From Panulirus ornatus (Eukaryota; Arthropoda; Malacostraca; Decapoda; Palinuridae), in NCBI RefSeq assembly GCF_036320965.1, contig NC_092269.1, positions 32,511,843-32,575,842 on the forward strand: a stretch of DNA of 64,000 bases. Direction: 5' to 3'. This document shows positions 36,401-46,489 of the stretch, one piece after another (the stretch's first letter is position 1; each line of letters opens with the position of its first letter). Below the pieces are notes generated by a model, which saw nothing but the letters and a program-made list of their open reading frames with translations, did no database searches and was not told the DNA's origin. The translations under genes and the position numbers were made by a program.

Positions 36401-38799
36401 GGAAAAAGTTTCCCAGTATCAAAATGAGCGCAGAGGAATGGCTAGTATGCTGGTATAAATGAATGGCAGCAATCATATGTAAATGAGGGCTGTTAATCAC
36501 AGGATATCATTGAGTCTATGACGCACTGTATCAAGGCTTGTTATATTATGTAAATGGAGGCTTGCAATATCAAAAAATACAATAATCTGGCATTCGTTAT
36601 CATTATAATCATTATCATTGATTATCATTATCATTATCAACAATTTATCATTAATTTTATCATTTTAATCATTACTACTACTATCATTATCACCGGTATT
36701 AAAATGGATACCTCAAAAATGTCAGACATGTACTAGATGTAATATTCCAACGAGAGATTAAAAGCACGCGCCACACGGAGCGACGCCGTTATTTCCGGTA
36801 TGCAGATGAGGGATTACTTTTTCAACTACGTGCTTGGCAATCAGCGGCACTTGTATACCGCTCACCCCTGGCACGGCAGCGATATGCGCTTTTGTGTATA
36901 TATTACTGGGAGAGATGGACAAAACACTGTTGCCACAGCTCCCGTTGGTGCAATCCGAATTTGGTTATTACAAAAGTTACAGATTTAGTTATCCAATAAT
37001 GCCATACCAGAAATTAAAGCAGGCATTTCCTGAGAACGACATTACTTCCATGGGCAAGACGATACCATGTGAGCGTTATTGGGCCCCCGAAATAGTCACT
37101 TTACATTGAAGCGGATGGAACTCTTCCATAAATGCAGCAGTCTGCATCTAGTGTGGGACACACCGTCTTGATAAGTGCTACTTATGGGAGAAAAGCTTGC
37201 AATATCAGCAACTTCCAGCCTCTTACACTGAACATTTATTCCCCTCACAATCCAATCACCCTTATGGTTTTGCACCTCTTGCTGAAAGCCGTTGCAAGCA
37301 AGCCTCACTCGTCCAAGGTTACTTGATAACTCGAATTTGAAGTATTTGCAGAACTGAGGTCCTATGCTAAGTTAGACCCGCAGGCTAGCAAAAAGGGGGA
37401 AAACGCCTAGCTCACTATGGCTGACTCTGCCCAACATGGAAATGAAACAAAGAATCCTAGTTAATTATAACCAGCAGAGGGGGTGAAAAATCCATATCGT
37501 AGTAAAACTTAAAATGAAAAGCGTAAAAAGTATCGAAAAGTTCGATCGATAAACTAAGAGGTTTTAGAGGTTTAATGGTCCAAAAATTTCCCCTTAGAGA
37601 AGAAGAAGCTTTCATTTGGGCCCCAGCTTGGACCAAACCTTACTTTCACCTAAAGATCACCTCGTGAGTCTTGGTTCGCAATGCAGTTCGAGCTCGATGG
37701 TCCTTCTCCCTCAACTTAAAAAGCTCCATAGTACAAACAACCAGTAATAAAAATATCTCTATACGGAACGAACTTCACTAAAATCCCGAGACTGGAGACA
37801 CAGCAGGAACGTTCGTAGAGATAAGGTGCTGAATTGTCAGCCATTGAACAAAGGAGTGTCATACGGTTATACATACATCGAATGTCAGAAAAGGGATGAC
37901 ATTACTCTTCAGCATTACCACAAGTTCTAATTGTTATCATCATTAGACACAAACACACACCTCAAGTAGGTTAGAATAAGCGATATTAAGTTTCCTTTTC
38001 ATTTGAATTCCTAGAAATACACAAGTTCCACATTCTTATCTGCACTCTGAACACCATCCATCTCTACAATATCATAAACATCAACATATCACAAGACTAC
38101 TCATTCCCATGATCCCACTAGACACTTACCTCCTAAACTGTCCTGCGCTCATCTCACAGAGACCCACATCACAACATCCCTTGACGTACGATCCCGACCA
38201 TTGGACATGGCTTGGTGTCTCGAACTATGCGGGAGGTTCCTTCCACGGGTTCCTTGGGCAGGAAGCTGCTTGATTCTGCGAGTCATGATGATGGCCAATT
38301 GTACTGGGTGTTATAGAAGTGTTATGTATGAGGTCAGTGATGAACTTCAAGAAGAATACCGAAATGTTTCATTCATAACCGATAGATAATAATACGGTTG
38401 TCTGCAACAAAAGGACTGTTACTGTGGTGTATGTGCAAATATGCAATTCATTGTTTCCTAAAAGTAAGACATATATACAAACTTGAAATGTAAGCATGGT
38501 TGCATATATATTCTCTTCGTGGGATACAAACTAAATATATCATTTAGTATTTCAGGCTTTGACTATGTAATGTGTCTCGGCTGACCAGAAAGCCGGATAT
38601 GCAATATTCTATGTGCTAGAGCTAGGCTATATAATATTCAGTATTTCAGGGCTAGTCCGTGTAATGTTGTCAGTTTAATCTGGGATATATCATATAGGGC
38701 GAGGTGAGTTATACAGTAGTGATGATGTAGGAGTTCCTTTCACTCAGTGAGGAGGACGATAATACGTATTACACTGACTAAACCATCCAGGGATATGAG
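36401..38799. other. Span with weak exon-like signals only
   Basis: Includes a TCATTA-type simple repeat (36,596-36,690). A 62-codon plus-strand frame (38,201-38,389) is locally GC-rich but unrecognised. A 40-bp minus-strand segment at 36,866-36,905 has splice-like borders and is discussed as an observation. Around 38.5-38.7 kb, AATATTCAGTATTTCAGG phrases repeat loosely. Confidence 0.4.
36596..36690. repeat. TCATTA-type simple repeat
   Basis: About 95 bp of imperfect TCATTA and TTATCA units. Confidence 0.85.
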
Positions 38800-38804
38800 C
38801 TTGG

Positions 38805-38934
38805 TGTAACTTGTCACCGCCAGTGTGTGCTAGCTAGGATTATGGTAGACGCGTTAGGTTACAGCATCCCTAACATGTGTGTGATCTCTTCACTGATTAT
38901 GGTATGCATGTTAGGTTAAGCTATATAGCATCGC

Positions 38935-38975
<41 letters not shown>

Positions 38976-39295
38976 ATCTCTTTACTGATAATTATGGTCG
39001 ACACGTTAGGGTAGGCTATATCATCGCCAGTGTATGCTGACCACCTTTGAGGTTATCTAAATCCCCTTGCTTTATTGATGCAAACCTCTTTTTCTATTTC
39101 CCTCGTGACCTTGGCATCATCCGCAAACATATTCAAGTACAAGTCCTTCCCTTCCCTGCAAATCATTTACTGAACCCAAGCAACATGAATTACAGTAAAG
39201 ATGTCAGTCTTCGGGCCGCTGTAGCTACACCAGTGTATGTGAGTTCGGTATGCATTGCAATAGGCATTTTAGGTTACAATATCGCCAGTGTAAGA
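38805..39295. repeat. degenerate about 72-bp tandem repeat interrupted by a LINE fragment
   Basis: Units contain CATCGCCAGTGTGTG, GATCTCTTcACTGATTATGG and a block such as CATGTTAGGTTAaGCTATAT. Three units lie between 38,810 and 39,040 and a fourth at about 39,215-39,290. A perfect (GT)n run (38,938-38,971) has grown inside one unit. The sequence between the third and fourth units is an antisense reverse-transcriptase fragment. Confidence 0.65.
39047..39190 (-). pseudogene. LINE-B-type reverse-transcriptase fragment (FADDAK box)
   Basis: The minus strand reads DLYLNMFADDAKVTREIEKE (39,082-39,141), with the catalytic FADD box at 39,116-39,127. The motif MFADDAK, followed by charged residues, is typical of CR1/L2-type LINE reverse transcriptases, and this piece fits the same family as the C-terminal remnants at 20.1 and 47.1 kb. 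Only about 45 codons remain, and a stop follows shortly after. It sits inside a tandem array, which suggests insertion into that array followed by decay. Confidence 0.7.
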
Positions 39296-39299
39296 GTCC

Positions 39300-39905
39300 A
39301 GTGTGTATTATTCATCTACTTAACGTATGATACTCAATTTTCAAAGCCTACACTCAGCCACGTACTGAGGATTTGCTTGACTACAAAGAAACTAAACTTA
39401 AGAGATTTGGTGTGGATTTCAAATATACTGTGAAAAATGTGAGACTAAACTCTAATGTTTACCTTTGTATATGGCCCTCTTTATTCGTACATGCAAAAAT
39501 ATGATCAAAATATTCACACAAACTTTAAGAACAATTAAACTTAAAAACTGTAAGATGAAATAACCAAAATAAGGTCAAATTGTAATCTTACCCTCATAAC
39601 ATCATCTCGACAAAGGGGATCTACCCATAAACCTACTCAAGATGGATTCACTTTCATTCATCAGACTGCATACCTAGAAAATCTACCGTCGACAAACAGA
39701 CCGATGAACTAGCTTATTTTATCTAAATCAGATGTTATAAAGGTCAAATAAAATCTACTGACGACATACTATAGTTATGAGATATATGAGGAATTTTTTC
39801 ATAAACTGCCAATTAAACCCATATTGCGGAGCGAGTCATGTTATGATAATACACTATGTGCATACACATATCTCATATTCATCACCATACACTGCTCTTT
39901 TTTTT
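39300..39905. other. AT-rich span without a gene
   Basis: Nothing recognisable. Confidence 0.5.
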
Positions 39906-40020
39906 TCCGGTAGCTTTTATTGACCAGCCCTGATCGGAGGGTAAACACCTAAGTTGATTGGGGGGGTAACCGCCACGCCTAGGATTCGAACCCAAGCCAT
40001 GCTGACCACTGCACCATGTT
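39906..40020 (-). mobile_element. tRNA-derived SINE
   Basis: On the minus strand the piece begins CATGGTGCAGTGGTCAGCATG (A-box-like), followed after about 8 bp by GGGTTCGAATCCTAGG (B box, 39,980-39,995). A body of about 70 bp follows and ends near a T-run on the plus strand, i.e. an A-run on the element strand. A- and B-box spacing is shorter than in a real tRNA and no cloverleaf can be drawn, so this is a SINE of tRNA origin. Confidence 0.75.
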
Positions 40021-40243
40021 CATCATTATCCTTCTTGTGTCTAGCACACTGAAACACATTTCTTTGAGTTGTAAGCTCGCACACATTCAAAACCGTGAAA
40101 ATATAAAAATTACAAATTTCATTACGGTGTACAAAAGAAAAAATATACCTCTGCGACACTATGTAATGAGAACCCAACCTGAGCCTTTGTCTGTTCTGTG
40201 TGTTGGTTGACAGGGTCCTCTTTAAGAGCCAACAGGCACTTAC

Positions 40244-40304
40244 CGATTCATTAAAGAGCGTCTGCATCTGTTCACCGATGAACTCCGCCGGCGCACTCAG
40301 GTAC
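40244..40304 (-). CDS. Probable internal coding exon B of an unidentified minus-strand gene
   Basis: The minus-strand segment is bounded by an acceptor CTTGCTTCAG and a perfect donor GTAAGT. It is 61 bp: one base completing a split codon, then 20 codons reading YLSAPAEFIGEQMQTLFNES, leaving phase 0. Its codons are GC-rich (GCG, CCG, CTC, ATC) against an AT-rich surround, as expected of conserved coding sequence. The upstream exon candidate (41,323-41,378) ends in phase 2 with GG, and joining the two gives a glycine codon without a frame break, across an intron of about 1.0 kb carrying a (GA)n tract. I do not recognise the protein. Confidence 0.6.
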
Positions 40305-40502
40305 CTGAAGCAAGTAACGAGATAATAATATATAGAATACAGCAATGATGTACTTATGTATGTGATGTTAACATAACATTCCCTGCTGAAACACAATTAT
40401 GATGACGTACGCCTAACCTAATGGAAGAACCAGAATATAGACTGCCTCTTTGGACAAGAATTATGTAAATGACATGAAGTGATAAGAATGATCAGATTTA
40501 CC

Positions 40503-40504
<2 letters not shown>

Positions 40505-40575
<71 letters not shown>
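40505..40575. repeat. (GA)n microsatellite
   Basis: A perfect GA run of about 71 bp, inside the putative intron between exon candidates A and B. Confidence 0.97.
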
Positions 40576-40578
<3 letters not shown>

Positions 40579-41322
40579 CTACCACATAGCTTGTTATCTA
40601 CTGTTGAGGGCACCGCTCAGTTTAAACTTGTCACAGGAGTTGCTGCCTTAACCACGCCACGCAAGTGGCTGCCGCTCGTTCTTCTGGCCTAAACCTAACC
40701 CTTTTTGTAGCACAAGTCTCCACGGAAGGTAAGAATCACATCAGCAGCAGGCCTGTACATGCCGAGCTAGATTTGCGCCATGATCGACTTCCCATTACCG
40801 TTGGAAATGCTAAGAATACACTAACTTTGGCAGGATTTTTTCCCCCCTTCGACAGTAAATACAAGTGGTACGTGATTTTTTTTTTTCAAAGTCATCTCAC
40901 ATAATTTGGATCTGATATAGATTCACAGGTTCTTGTGCAATGTTCGCCTCCTTCACGCCTGGGATACACCAGCAGAAGCAGTATCCAGACTATTAGCGGA
41001 ATATCCCAATGGTTTTTGACAGGCTTTTCATAATCATTACTTTCAGCTGTCTTGGTAAATAAACTTTCATAATTGCAGTTCAGAATCTTAATTCACTTAC
41101 AATATATTGGAGCATAAATATGTAAAAAGAAAGCTTTCAAAATCAATAACTTACCTTTATAATCATAAGTCCTTGTAGCGCCCATTATATTTTTCTAAGT
41201 GATCAGACTTTGTACTACCTTGTTCGCCTTTCATGTTCGTAGTCTCCTTCTACAGCGCGTGTGGTGGGAGGTGCTGTTGTAGGTCAGAGGTAAGATGCTT
41301 AGGGAGAGGTACATCTCATTAC

Positions 41323-41378
41323 CCTCTGGGAATGAGTACGTCATCAACGTAGTTTAGCATCACGGCCAGGCGAGCGTC
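41323..41378 (-). CDS. Probable internal coding exon A of an unidentified minus-strand gene
   Basis: The minus-strand segment follows a pyrimidine-rich acceptor (CCCGTCTTGTTGCAG) and ends before a GTAATG donor. It is 56 bp, phase 0 in and phase 2 out, and reads DARLAVMLNYVDDVLIPR plus two bases. Phase and frame continue into exon B at 40,244-40,304. The words NYVDDVL recall the helical region after the MPN domain of eIF3f-like proteins, but the rest does not line up, so I give no name. Further exons to either side are not resolved: a LINE cluster starts at 42.2 kb on the 5' side, and the next candidates on the 3' side are weak. Confidence 0.55.
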
Positions 41379-42167
41379 CTGCAACAAGACGGGAGATTTG
41401 AAGTCACGCTGCTATAATTTTCTTGTATGACTGTGGGGTGGCGGTGGTGACATAACCAGGAATCATTAAACTTTTTATTTCAGTGAAAAAAAAAAAAAAA
41501 AATCAGCCTACTGCGAAAGGGGATGTGAATACTTTCATTTATTAATTCTGGAATATAGAATCGTCCTTCTCTGAAAACTACCTTAATTCAGATGAAAATC
41601 AAACCTGGCTCAACGAATATATCGGTGGTAAGGCTTATGGCTCATATTTTATGACTGCTTGGGCTATGAAGTGTGTAGTTTAGTGTAAGTACAAATAGAT
41701 TATCAGTGGCTAGCACTTGCAAAGTTTTATCCATTCTCCGTTTTTTTTTTCCCTCCCTTCAGCACCAAGATAATTCATGGTCTGGATAACCATCACATAA
41801 CGCTCGCATTTATCACTTAATTTTTGACAGCTGTTCTCGTAACCAATAATGGGTAGCTAAATCTTTATATGGTATCAGTAAGTCTTATTTCACGGTTGAA
41901 AATTATCCCTGGCCATCATTCTTATTCAGTCTATCCGTTTATTACAGATTTAATGAGGGTAACAACCTGCAAAGCACCGCAGTACTGCAATAAAAACAAA
42001 ACTTTAACCGGAGTGATAATGATACAGTTTACAGTCAACATTCCAAAAGAAAATGGTGACGCGGAAGAGAAAATGTCTCTCCTCGGAATTGAACCCGGAC
42101 TACATAATTTTCATTTTCCTTGCGCGGTTTGGAAAGGGATGACACACCAGTTTTTTACATTAGGTTC

Positions 42168-42169
<2 letters not shown>
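41379..42169. other. Span between exon candidate A and the LINE cluster
   Basis: Contains an A-run (41,486-41,502) and no supported exon. An isolated B-box-like GGTTCAATTCC (minus strand, near 42.09 kb) lacks an A box. Confidence 0.45.

Positions 42170-42240
<71 letters not shown>
42170..42240. repeat. (TA)n microsatellite, LINE-A tail
   Basis: About 70 bp of TA at the 3' end of the minus-strand LINE-A copy. Confidence 0.97.
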
Positions 42241-42245
<5 letters not shown>

Positions 42246-43843
42246 TATTTTGCTTTGCCGCTGTCTCCAGCGTTAGCGAGGTAGCGCAAGGAAACAGACG
42301 AAAGAATGGCCCAACCCACCCACATACACATGTTCATACATTCATGTCCACACCCGCAAATATACATACCTATACATCTCAATGCATACATACATATACA
42401 CACACAGACATATACGCAGATACCCATGTACATAATTCATACTGACTGCCTTTATTCATTCCCATCGCCACCCCGCCACACATAGAATAACAACACCCTC
42501 CCCCCTCATGTGTGCGGGGTAGGGCTAGGAAAAGACAACAAAGGCCCCATTCGTTCACACTCAGTCTCTAGCTGTCATGAAATAATTCACTGAAACCACA
42601 GCTCCTTTTCCACATCCAGGCCCCACAGAACTTTCCATGGTTTACCCCAGATGCTTCAAATGCCCTGGTTCAATCCATTGACAGCACGTCGACCCCGGTA
42701 TACCACATCGTTCCAATTCACTCTATTCCTTGTACGCCTTTCATCCTCCTGCATGTTCAGGCCCCGATCACACAAAATCTTTTTCACTCCATCTTTCCAC
42801 CTCCACTTTGGTCTCCCACTTCTCCTCGTTCCCTCCACCTCCGACACATATATCCTCTTGGTCAATCTTTCCTCACTCATTCTCTCCATGTGACCAAACC
42901 ATTTCAAAACACCCTCTTCTGCTCTCTCAACCACACTCTTTTTATTACCACACATCTCTCTTACCCTTACATTACTTACTTGATCAAACCACCTCACACC
43001 ACATATTGTCCTCAAACATCTCATTTCCAGCACATCCACCCTCCTGCACACAACTCTATCCATAGCCCATGCCTCGCAACCATACAACATTGTTGGAACC
43101 ACTATTCCTTCAAAAATACCCATTTTTGCTTTCCGAGATAATGTTCTCGACTTCCACACATTCTTCAAGGCTCCCAGAATTTTCGCCCCCTCCCCTACCC
43201 CATGATTCACTTCCGCTTCCATGGTTCCATCCGCTGCCAAATCCACTCCCAGATATCTCCATTCAAACTTACCTCCCAATTTACTTGAGCCTCATCCCTA
43301 CTGTACTCTCAGCTTTCTTCTTTCACACACTTTACCAAACTTAGTCACCAGCTTCTGCAGTTTCTCACATGAATCAGCCACCAGCGCTGTATCATCAGCA
43401 AACAACAACTGACTCACTTCCCAAGCTCTCTCATCCACAACAGACTGCATACTTGCCCCTCTTTCCAAAACTGTTGCATTCACCTCCCTAACAACCCCAT
43501 CCATAAACAAATTAAACAACCATGGAGACATCACACACCCCTGCCACAAACCTACATTCACTGAGAACCAATCACTTTCCTCTCTTCCTACACGTACACA
43601 TGCCTTACATCCTCGATAAAAACTTTTCACTGCTTCTAACAACTTGCCTCCCACACCATACATCCTTAATACCTTCCACAGAGCATCTCTATCATATGCC
43701 TTCTCCAGATCCATAAATGCTACACACAAATCCATTTGCTTTTCTAAGTATTTCTCACATACATTCTTCAAAGCAAACACCTGATCCACACATCCTCTAC
43801 CACTTCTGAAACCACACTGCTCTTCCCCAATCTGATGCACATT

Positions 43844-43848
<5 letters not shown>
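42241..43848 (-). mobile_element. LINE-A, longest copy (5'-truncated non-LTR retrotransposon)
   Basis: A 1.6-kb copy in minus orientation. From its 5' side (right) it holds reverse-transcriptase motifs, the C-terminal domain, a 3'UTR of about 450 bp in the long form, and the family's terminal hairpin sequence at about 42,250-42,290, ending in ATAAATAA and (TA)n. The 5' end is truncated inside the reverse transcriptase (before QCGFRSGRGC) at another (TA)n tract. Clade assignment within non-LTR elements is not possible from what is left. The element is incapable of autonomous movement. Confidence 0.93.
42656..43279 (-). pseudogene. LINE-A ORF2 C-terminal domain
   Basis: About 207 codons on the minus strand. 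In order: KFEWRYLGVDLAADG (thumb region after the reverse transcriptase), KAKMGIFEGIVVPTMLYGCE, then AWAM, LEMRCLRTICGVRW, VREMCG, VLKWFGHMERMSEERLTKRI and a Trp/Lys/Arg-rich end [15 protein letters not shown]. This order is the standard C-terminal region of many arthropod LINE polyproteins and probably assists RNA or DNA binding. The frame ends after NGLNQGI; in other copies here a TGA replaces CGA eleven codons earlier (in GGGGTTGACG). Upstream it is separated from the reverse-transcriptase frame by a small deletion and an in-frame stop. Confidence 0.88.

Positions 43849-43849
<1 letters not shown>
43298..43849 (-). pseudogene. LINE-A ORF2 reverse-transcriptase domain (partial)
   Basis: About 183 codons on the minus strand: EEQCGFRSGRGCVDQVFALK (RT block 2), FMDLEKAYDR (catalytic Asp block A), LWQGCVMSPWLFNLFMDGVV (block B) and LLFADDTALVADS with the catalytic FADD (about 43,385-43,405). 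The N-terminal fingers and the endonuclease domain are missing. The frame stops just after ERRKLRVQ; comparison with the copy at 57.1-57.3 kb (RVDMNKSKVIGFSSEK) shows that roughly 20 codons following this point are lost here. Reverse transcriptase would copy the element RNA at the target nick; this copy is defective. Confidence 0.92.

Positions 43850-43900
<51 letters not shown>
43849..43900. repeat. (TA)n between two head-to-head LINE-A copies
   Basis: About 52 bp of TA separating the truncated 5' ends of a minus and a plus LINE-A copy. Confidence 0.97.
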
Positions 43901-43903
<3 letters not shown>

Positions 43904-44121
43904 TGAACTGGAGCGATGTGGTATACAGGGGTTGACGTGCTGTCAGTGGATTGAATCAAGGCATGTGAAGCGTCTGGGGTAAACCATGGAAAGCTGTGTA
44001 GGTATGTATGTTTGCGTGTGTGGACGTGTGTATGTACATGTGTATGGGGGGGGGGTTGGGCCATTTCTTTTGTCTGTTTCCTTGCGCTACCTCGCAAACG
44101 CGGGAGACAGCGACAAAGTAT
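43901..44121 (+). mobile_element. LINE-A 3' fragment, short-3'UTR form
   Basis: Begins at GAGTGAACTGGAGCGATGTGG in the last codons of ORF2, includes the TGA of GGGGTTGACGTG, and ends at GCGGGAGACAGCGACAAAG with an A-run. It shares the 230-bp internal 3'UTR deletion (join GCTGTGTAGGTATG) with the copy at 29.7 kb and is nearly identical to it. Confidence 0.9.
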
Positions 44122-44123
44122 AA

Positions 44124-44154
<31 letters not shown>
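44122..44154. repeat. A-run and short (TA)n tail
   Basis: About 20 adenines, then about 14 bp of TA. Confidence 0.93.
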
Positions 44155-44155
<1 letters not shown>

Positions 44156-45154
44156 CTCGCGAGTTCCCCGCATCAGCGAGGTAGCAAGAATCAAGTTAGC
44201 AACATATTTCCAGACAATCCAAATGGGAAAAGAAACTCAAGCTAGGCAAGTAAAAAGGAATTCTTCCGATATTTCATGAACGTAATTTCTCTGATGTTTT
44301 ATCTTTACAGGAAGTGCTGTTACAAAAATATCCACCCTGGGTATCTATAGGGAAAAAAGGGGGTACATTTAGAACGGCTCAAGTACTGTCTAACGAATCC
44401 AACGTCAGTACCCTGCAAAATGATGAAGTAACAAACTGATGGGACACCTTAAAGCAAATTACTTAATCTGGTGAGCCCAGTAATACTTTGTGGATTAGAA
44501 AAAATTATATCACACAGGCAGAAGAGTATTCTGAGGAAAAGGAAATTGTCTTTTTGGAAAGGGACAGGGTAGACATTATTAATTTGGGCTGCAAGCAAGA
44601 TTTTCATTCAATCCGACATTTGATAAGCTAAAACCTAAGCTGTTTGGAAAATGTGCGCAGGGAGTAAAACAAATTATTTTCATTTTGTTTCTTGTATGAA
44701 GTAATAGGTCCAGATAACATGGTCATTTGCAGATTGGCTAAAAGTTGAGAATGACATCCCATATGGTAATGTTCTTGAAGTGCTACAACATTTCTGATCT
44801 TTGGAAATGACCAACTGTATGACATGCATCGCAAAGAAAAAGTTTTTACTGAAATGCCATGATCTACAAGAGAATATAGACTCAAAGGTGCAAATAAGAT
44901 TTGAAGGGAGGTACTCATTAAACTCATGGGATGGAGTAGCAAATGGCTCATCATTTTCAATCAAAACAATTGCAAAGTATATGGAAAGACTGGAAATATG
45001 AGAAAGACCCAGATCAAATTTAACGATAGAACCAAAAAAACAAAATTTTTTGTTATCACAGTAATAAACTCTGGGAGTGCACTGCTTAAATGGGTATTGA
45101 ACAGAACCAGCACAAACAATACTGATACACCTAACAGATGAAACCTAGAAATGG
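44155..45154. other. Unexplained span, possibly decayed coding sequence
   Basis: The first 40 bp (CCCCGCATCAGCGAGGTAGC) are an antisense scrap of a LINE-A-like 3' end. Beyond it, an acceptor-like TTTTATCTTTACAG (about 44,298-44,311) precedes a 42-codon plus-strand open stretch, and another plus frame (44,801-45,001) reads LLKCHDLQENIDSKVQIRFE. Neither is recognised. The pattern of protein-like stretches broken by stops could be an old pseudogene or transposon. Confidence 0.35.
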
Positions 45155-46400
45155 TCACTCACACGAGCTCCTCCCTCATTTTTTCCCCCATACACATTTG
45201 CTTTTTCTCGCATTTGTGAGGAAGTGCCAGGAACAGACGAAGAACAATCTCATTTGCTCACGTCTGTTCTCTGCTGACATCCATGAAGTAGAGAAACCAA
45301 AGCCCCCTATCCACAGCCAAGCCCCACAGACCTTTCTGTGGTTTCCCAAGGAGCCTAGACCATTCAGTGCATCCTGGTTCTGCCTACTGACAGCTCACTG
45401 CCCCTTATCTACCTCAGTGCTCCAATTCATTCAGTCCTATGCATACCCCACATCTTCATGCATGTTCAGGCTTGATAATTCAAATCAGTTTTCATCCCAT
45501 CCTTCCTTCTTGCACTCAGTCTCCTCCCTCTCCATATTCTCCCCACTTCTATCTTCACTCATCCTCTCCATATGTTGAAACCATTGCAGCACACTCTCTG
45601 CTGCTTTCTCTACTACACTCTTCTTGATACCATAACTTTCTCTTCACCTATCATTACTTACTCAACCCTCCTTAAACTACATTGTCCTCAGGCATGTAAT
45701 TTCCAGCTCATTCACCTTCTTCTGCAACTTTTCACTTAGGGTATAATGCCTCGCATCTATACAACACTGCCAGGATTAAACTTCCATCAAACATACCCCT
45801 CTTCAGCTTCATTGACAGTGACTTCTTTTTTCACACCCTACTTAATGCACCCAGGAAGTTTCCAGTTCCCACAGCTCTATCCACCACCACATCCACTCCC
45901 AAGTATTTAAAACACCCTACATCTCCATGTTCAATCCTTTCTAAATCTCACTTGAACTGAGCTGTCTGTCTCCCCTGCTAAATCTCATTATCTTAATTTC
46001 CTTCATATTATCTTTCAACTTCATCCTTTCACAAACTCTCCCAAACTCAGACACCAGCCACTACAGCTATTCACTAAAGTCTGTCATGAGCCATGTTATC
46101 TGCAAACAGCAATGAATTCACTCCCAGACCTGCCCTTCTCTACAATACCATTGCATTCACCTCTCTCACCACCCCATGCTTAAACAGGTTAAACAGCCAT
46201 TGTGACATCACACATCCTTAATGAAGATCCATATTTACCTAGAACCACTCCCCATCTTCTCTCTCTACTTGTTATCATGCCTTACTCTTTTGATAAAACT
46301 CACTGCTTCTAAGCTTTGCTTCCACACAATTTATTAGCAACACCTTTTAGATGCTTTCTCCTGACCTATTTATGCCACATCTAAATCTTGCTCTGCTCTT
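45155..46400 (-). mobile_element. LINE-A, old and heavily mutated copy
   Basis: The whole stretch parallels the minus-strand copy at 42.2-43.8 kb from the 3' tail (degenerate CTCGCATTTGTGAGG hairpin remnant at about 45,209) through the C-terminal domain to the reverse transcriptase. The FADD box is now FADN (about 46,095-46,110). Many stops and frameshifts and a clearly higher divergence than the other copies mark it as ancient. The plus strand is accordingly pyrimidine-rich. Confidence 0.85.
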
Positions 46401-46489
46401 AAAAGCACCATGATTTGTTCAATAGTAATAAGAAAATACAGTTCTAGAGCTCGTTAAAAATATTAGGGCAATGCATACAACACACAAAT
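46401..46489. other. Junction between head-to-head LINE-A copies
   Basis: About 90 bp of non-LINE AT-rich sequence separating the truncated 5' ends of a minus and a plus copy. Confidence 0.5.

Noticed and set aside
41152..41190. Exon-like MGATRTYDYK before a GTAAGT on the minus strand, between exon candidates A and B
   Set aside because: Joining it to exon A gives an immediate stop, its acceptor is poor, and A joins B directly in phase.
42085..42110. B-box-like GGTTCAATTCC on the minus strand (possible tRNA)
   Set aside because: No A box and no foldable acceptor stem at the right distance.
42241..44121. Twin-priming (5' inversion) of a single LINE insertion
   Set aside because: Both arms carry their own complete 3' end, so two insertions are needed.
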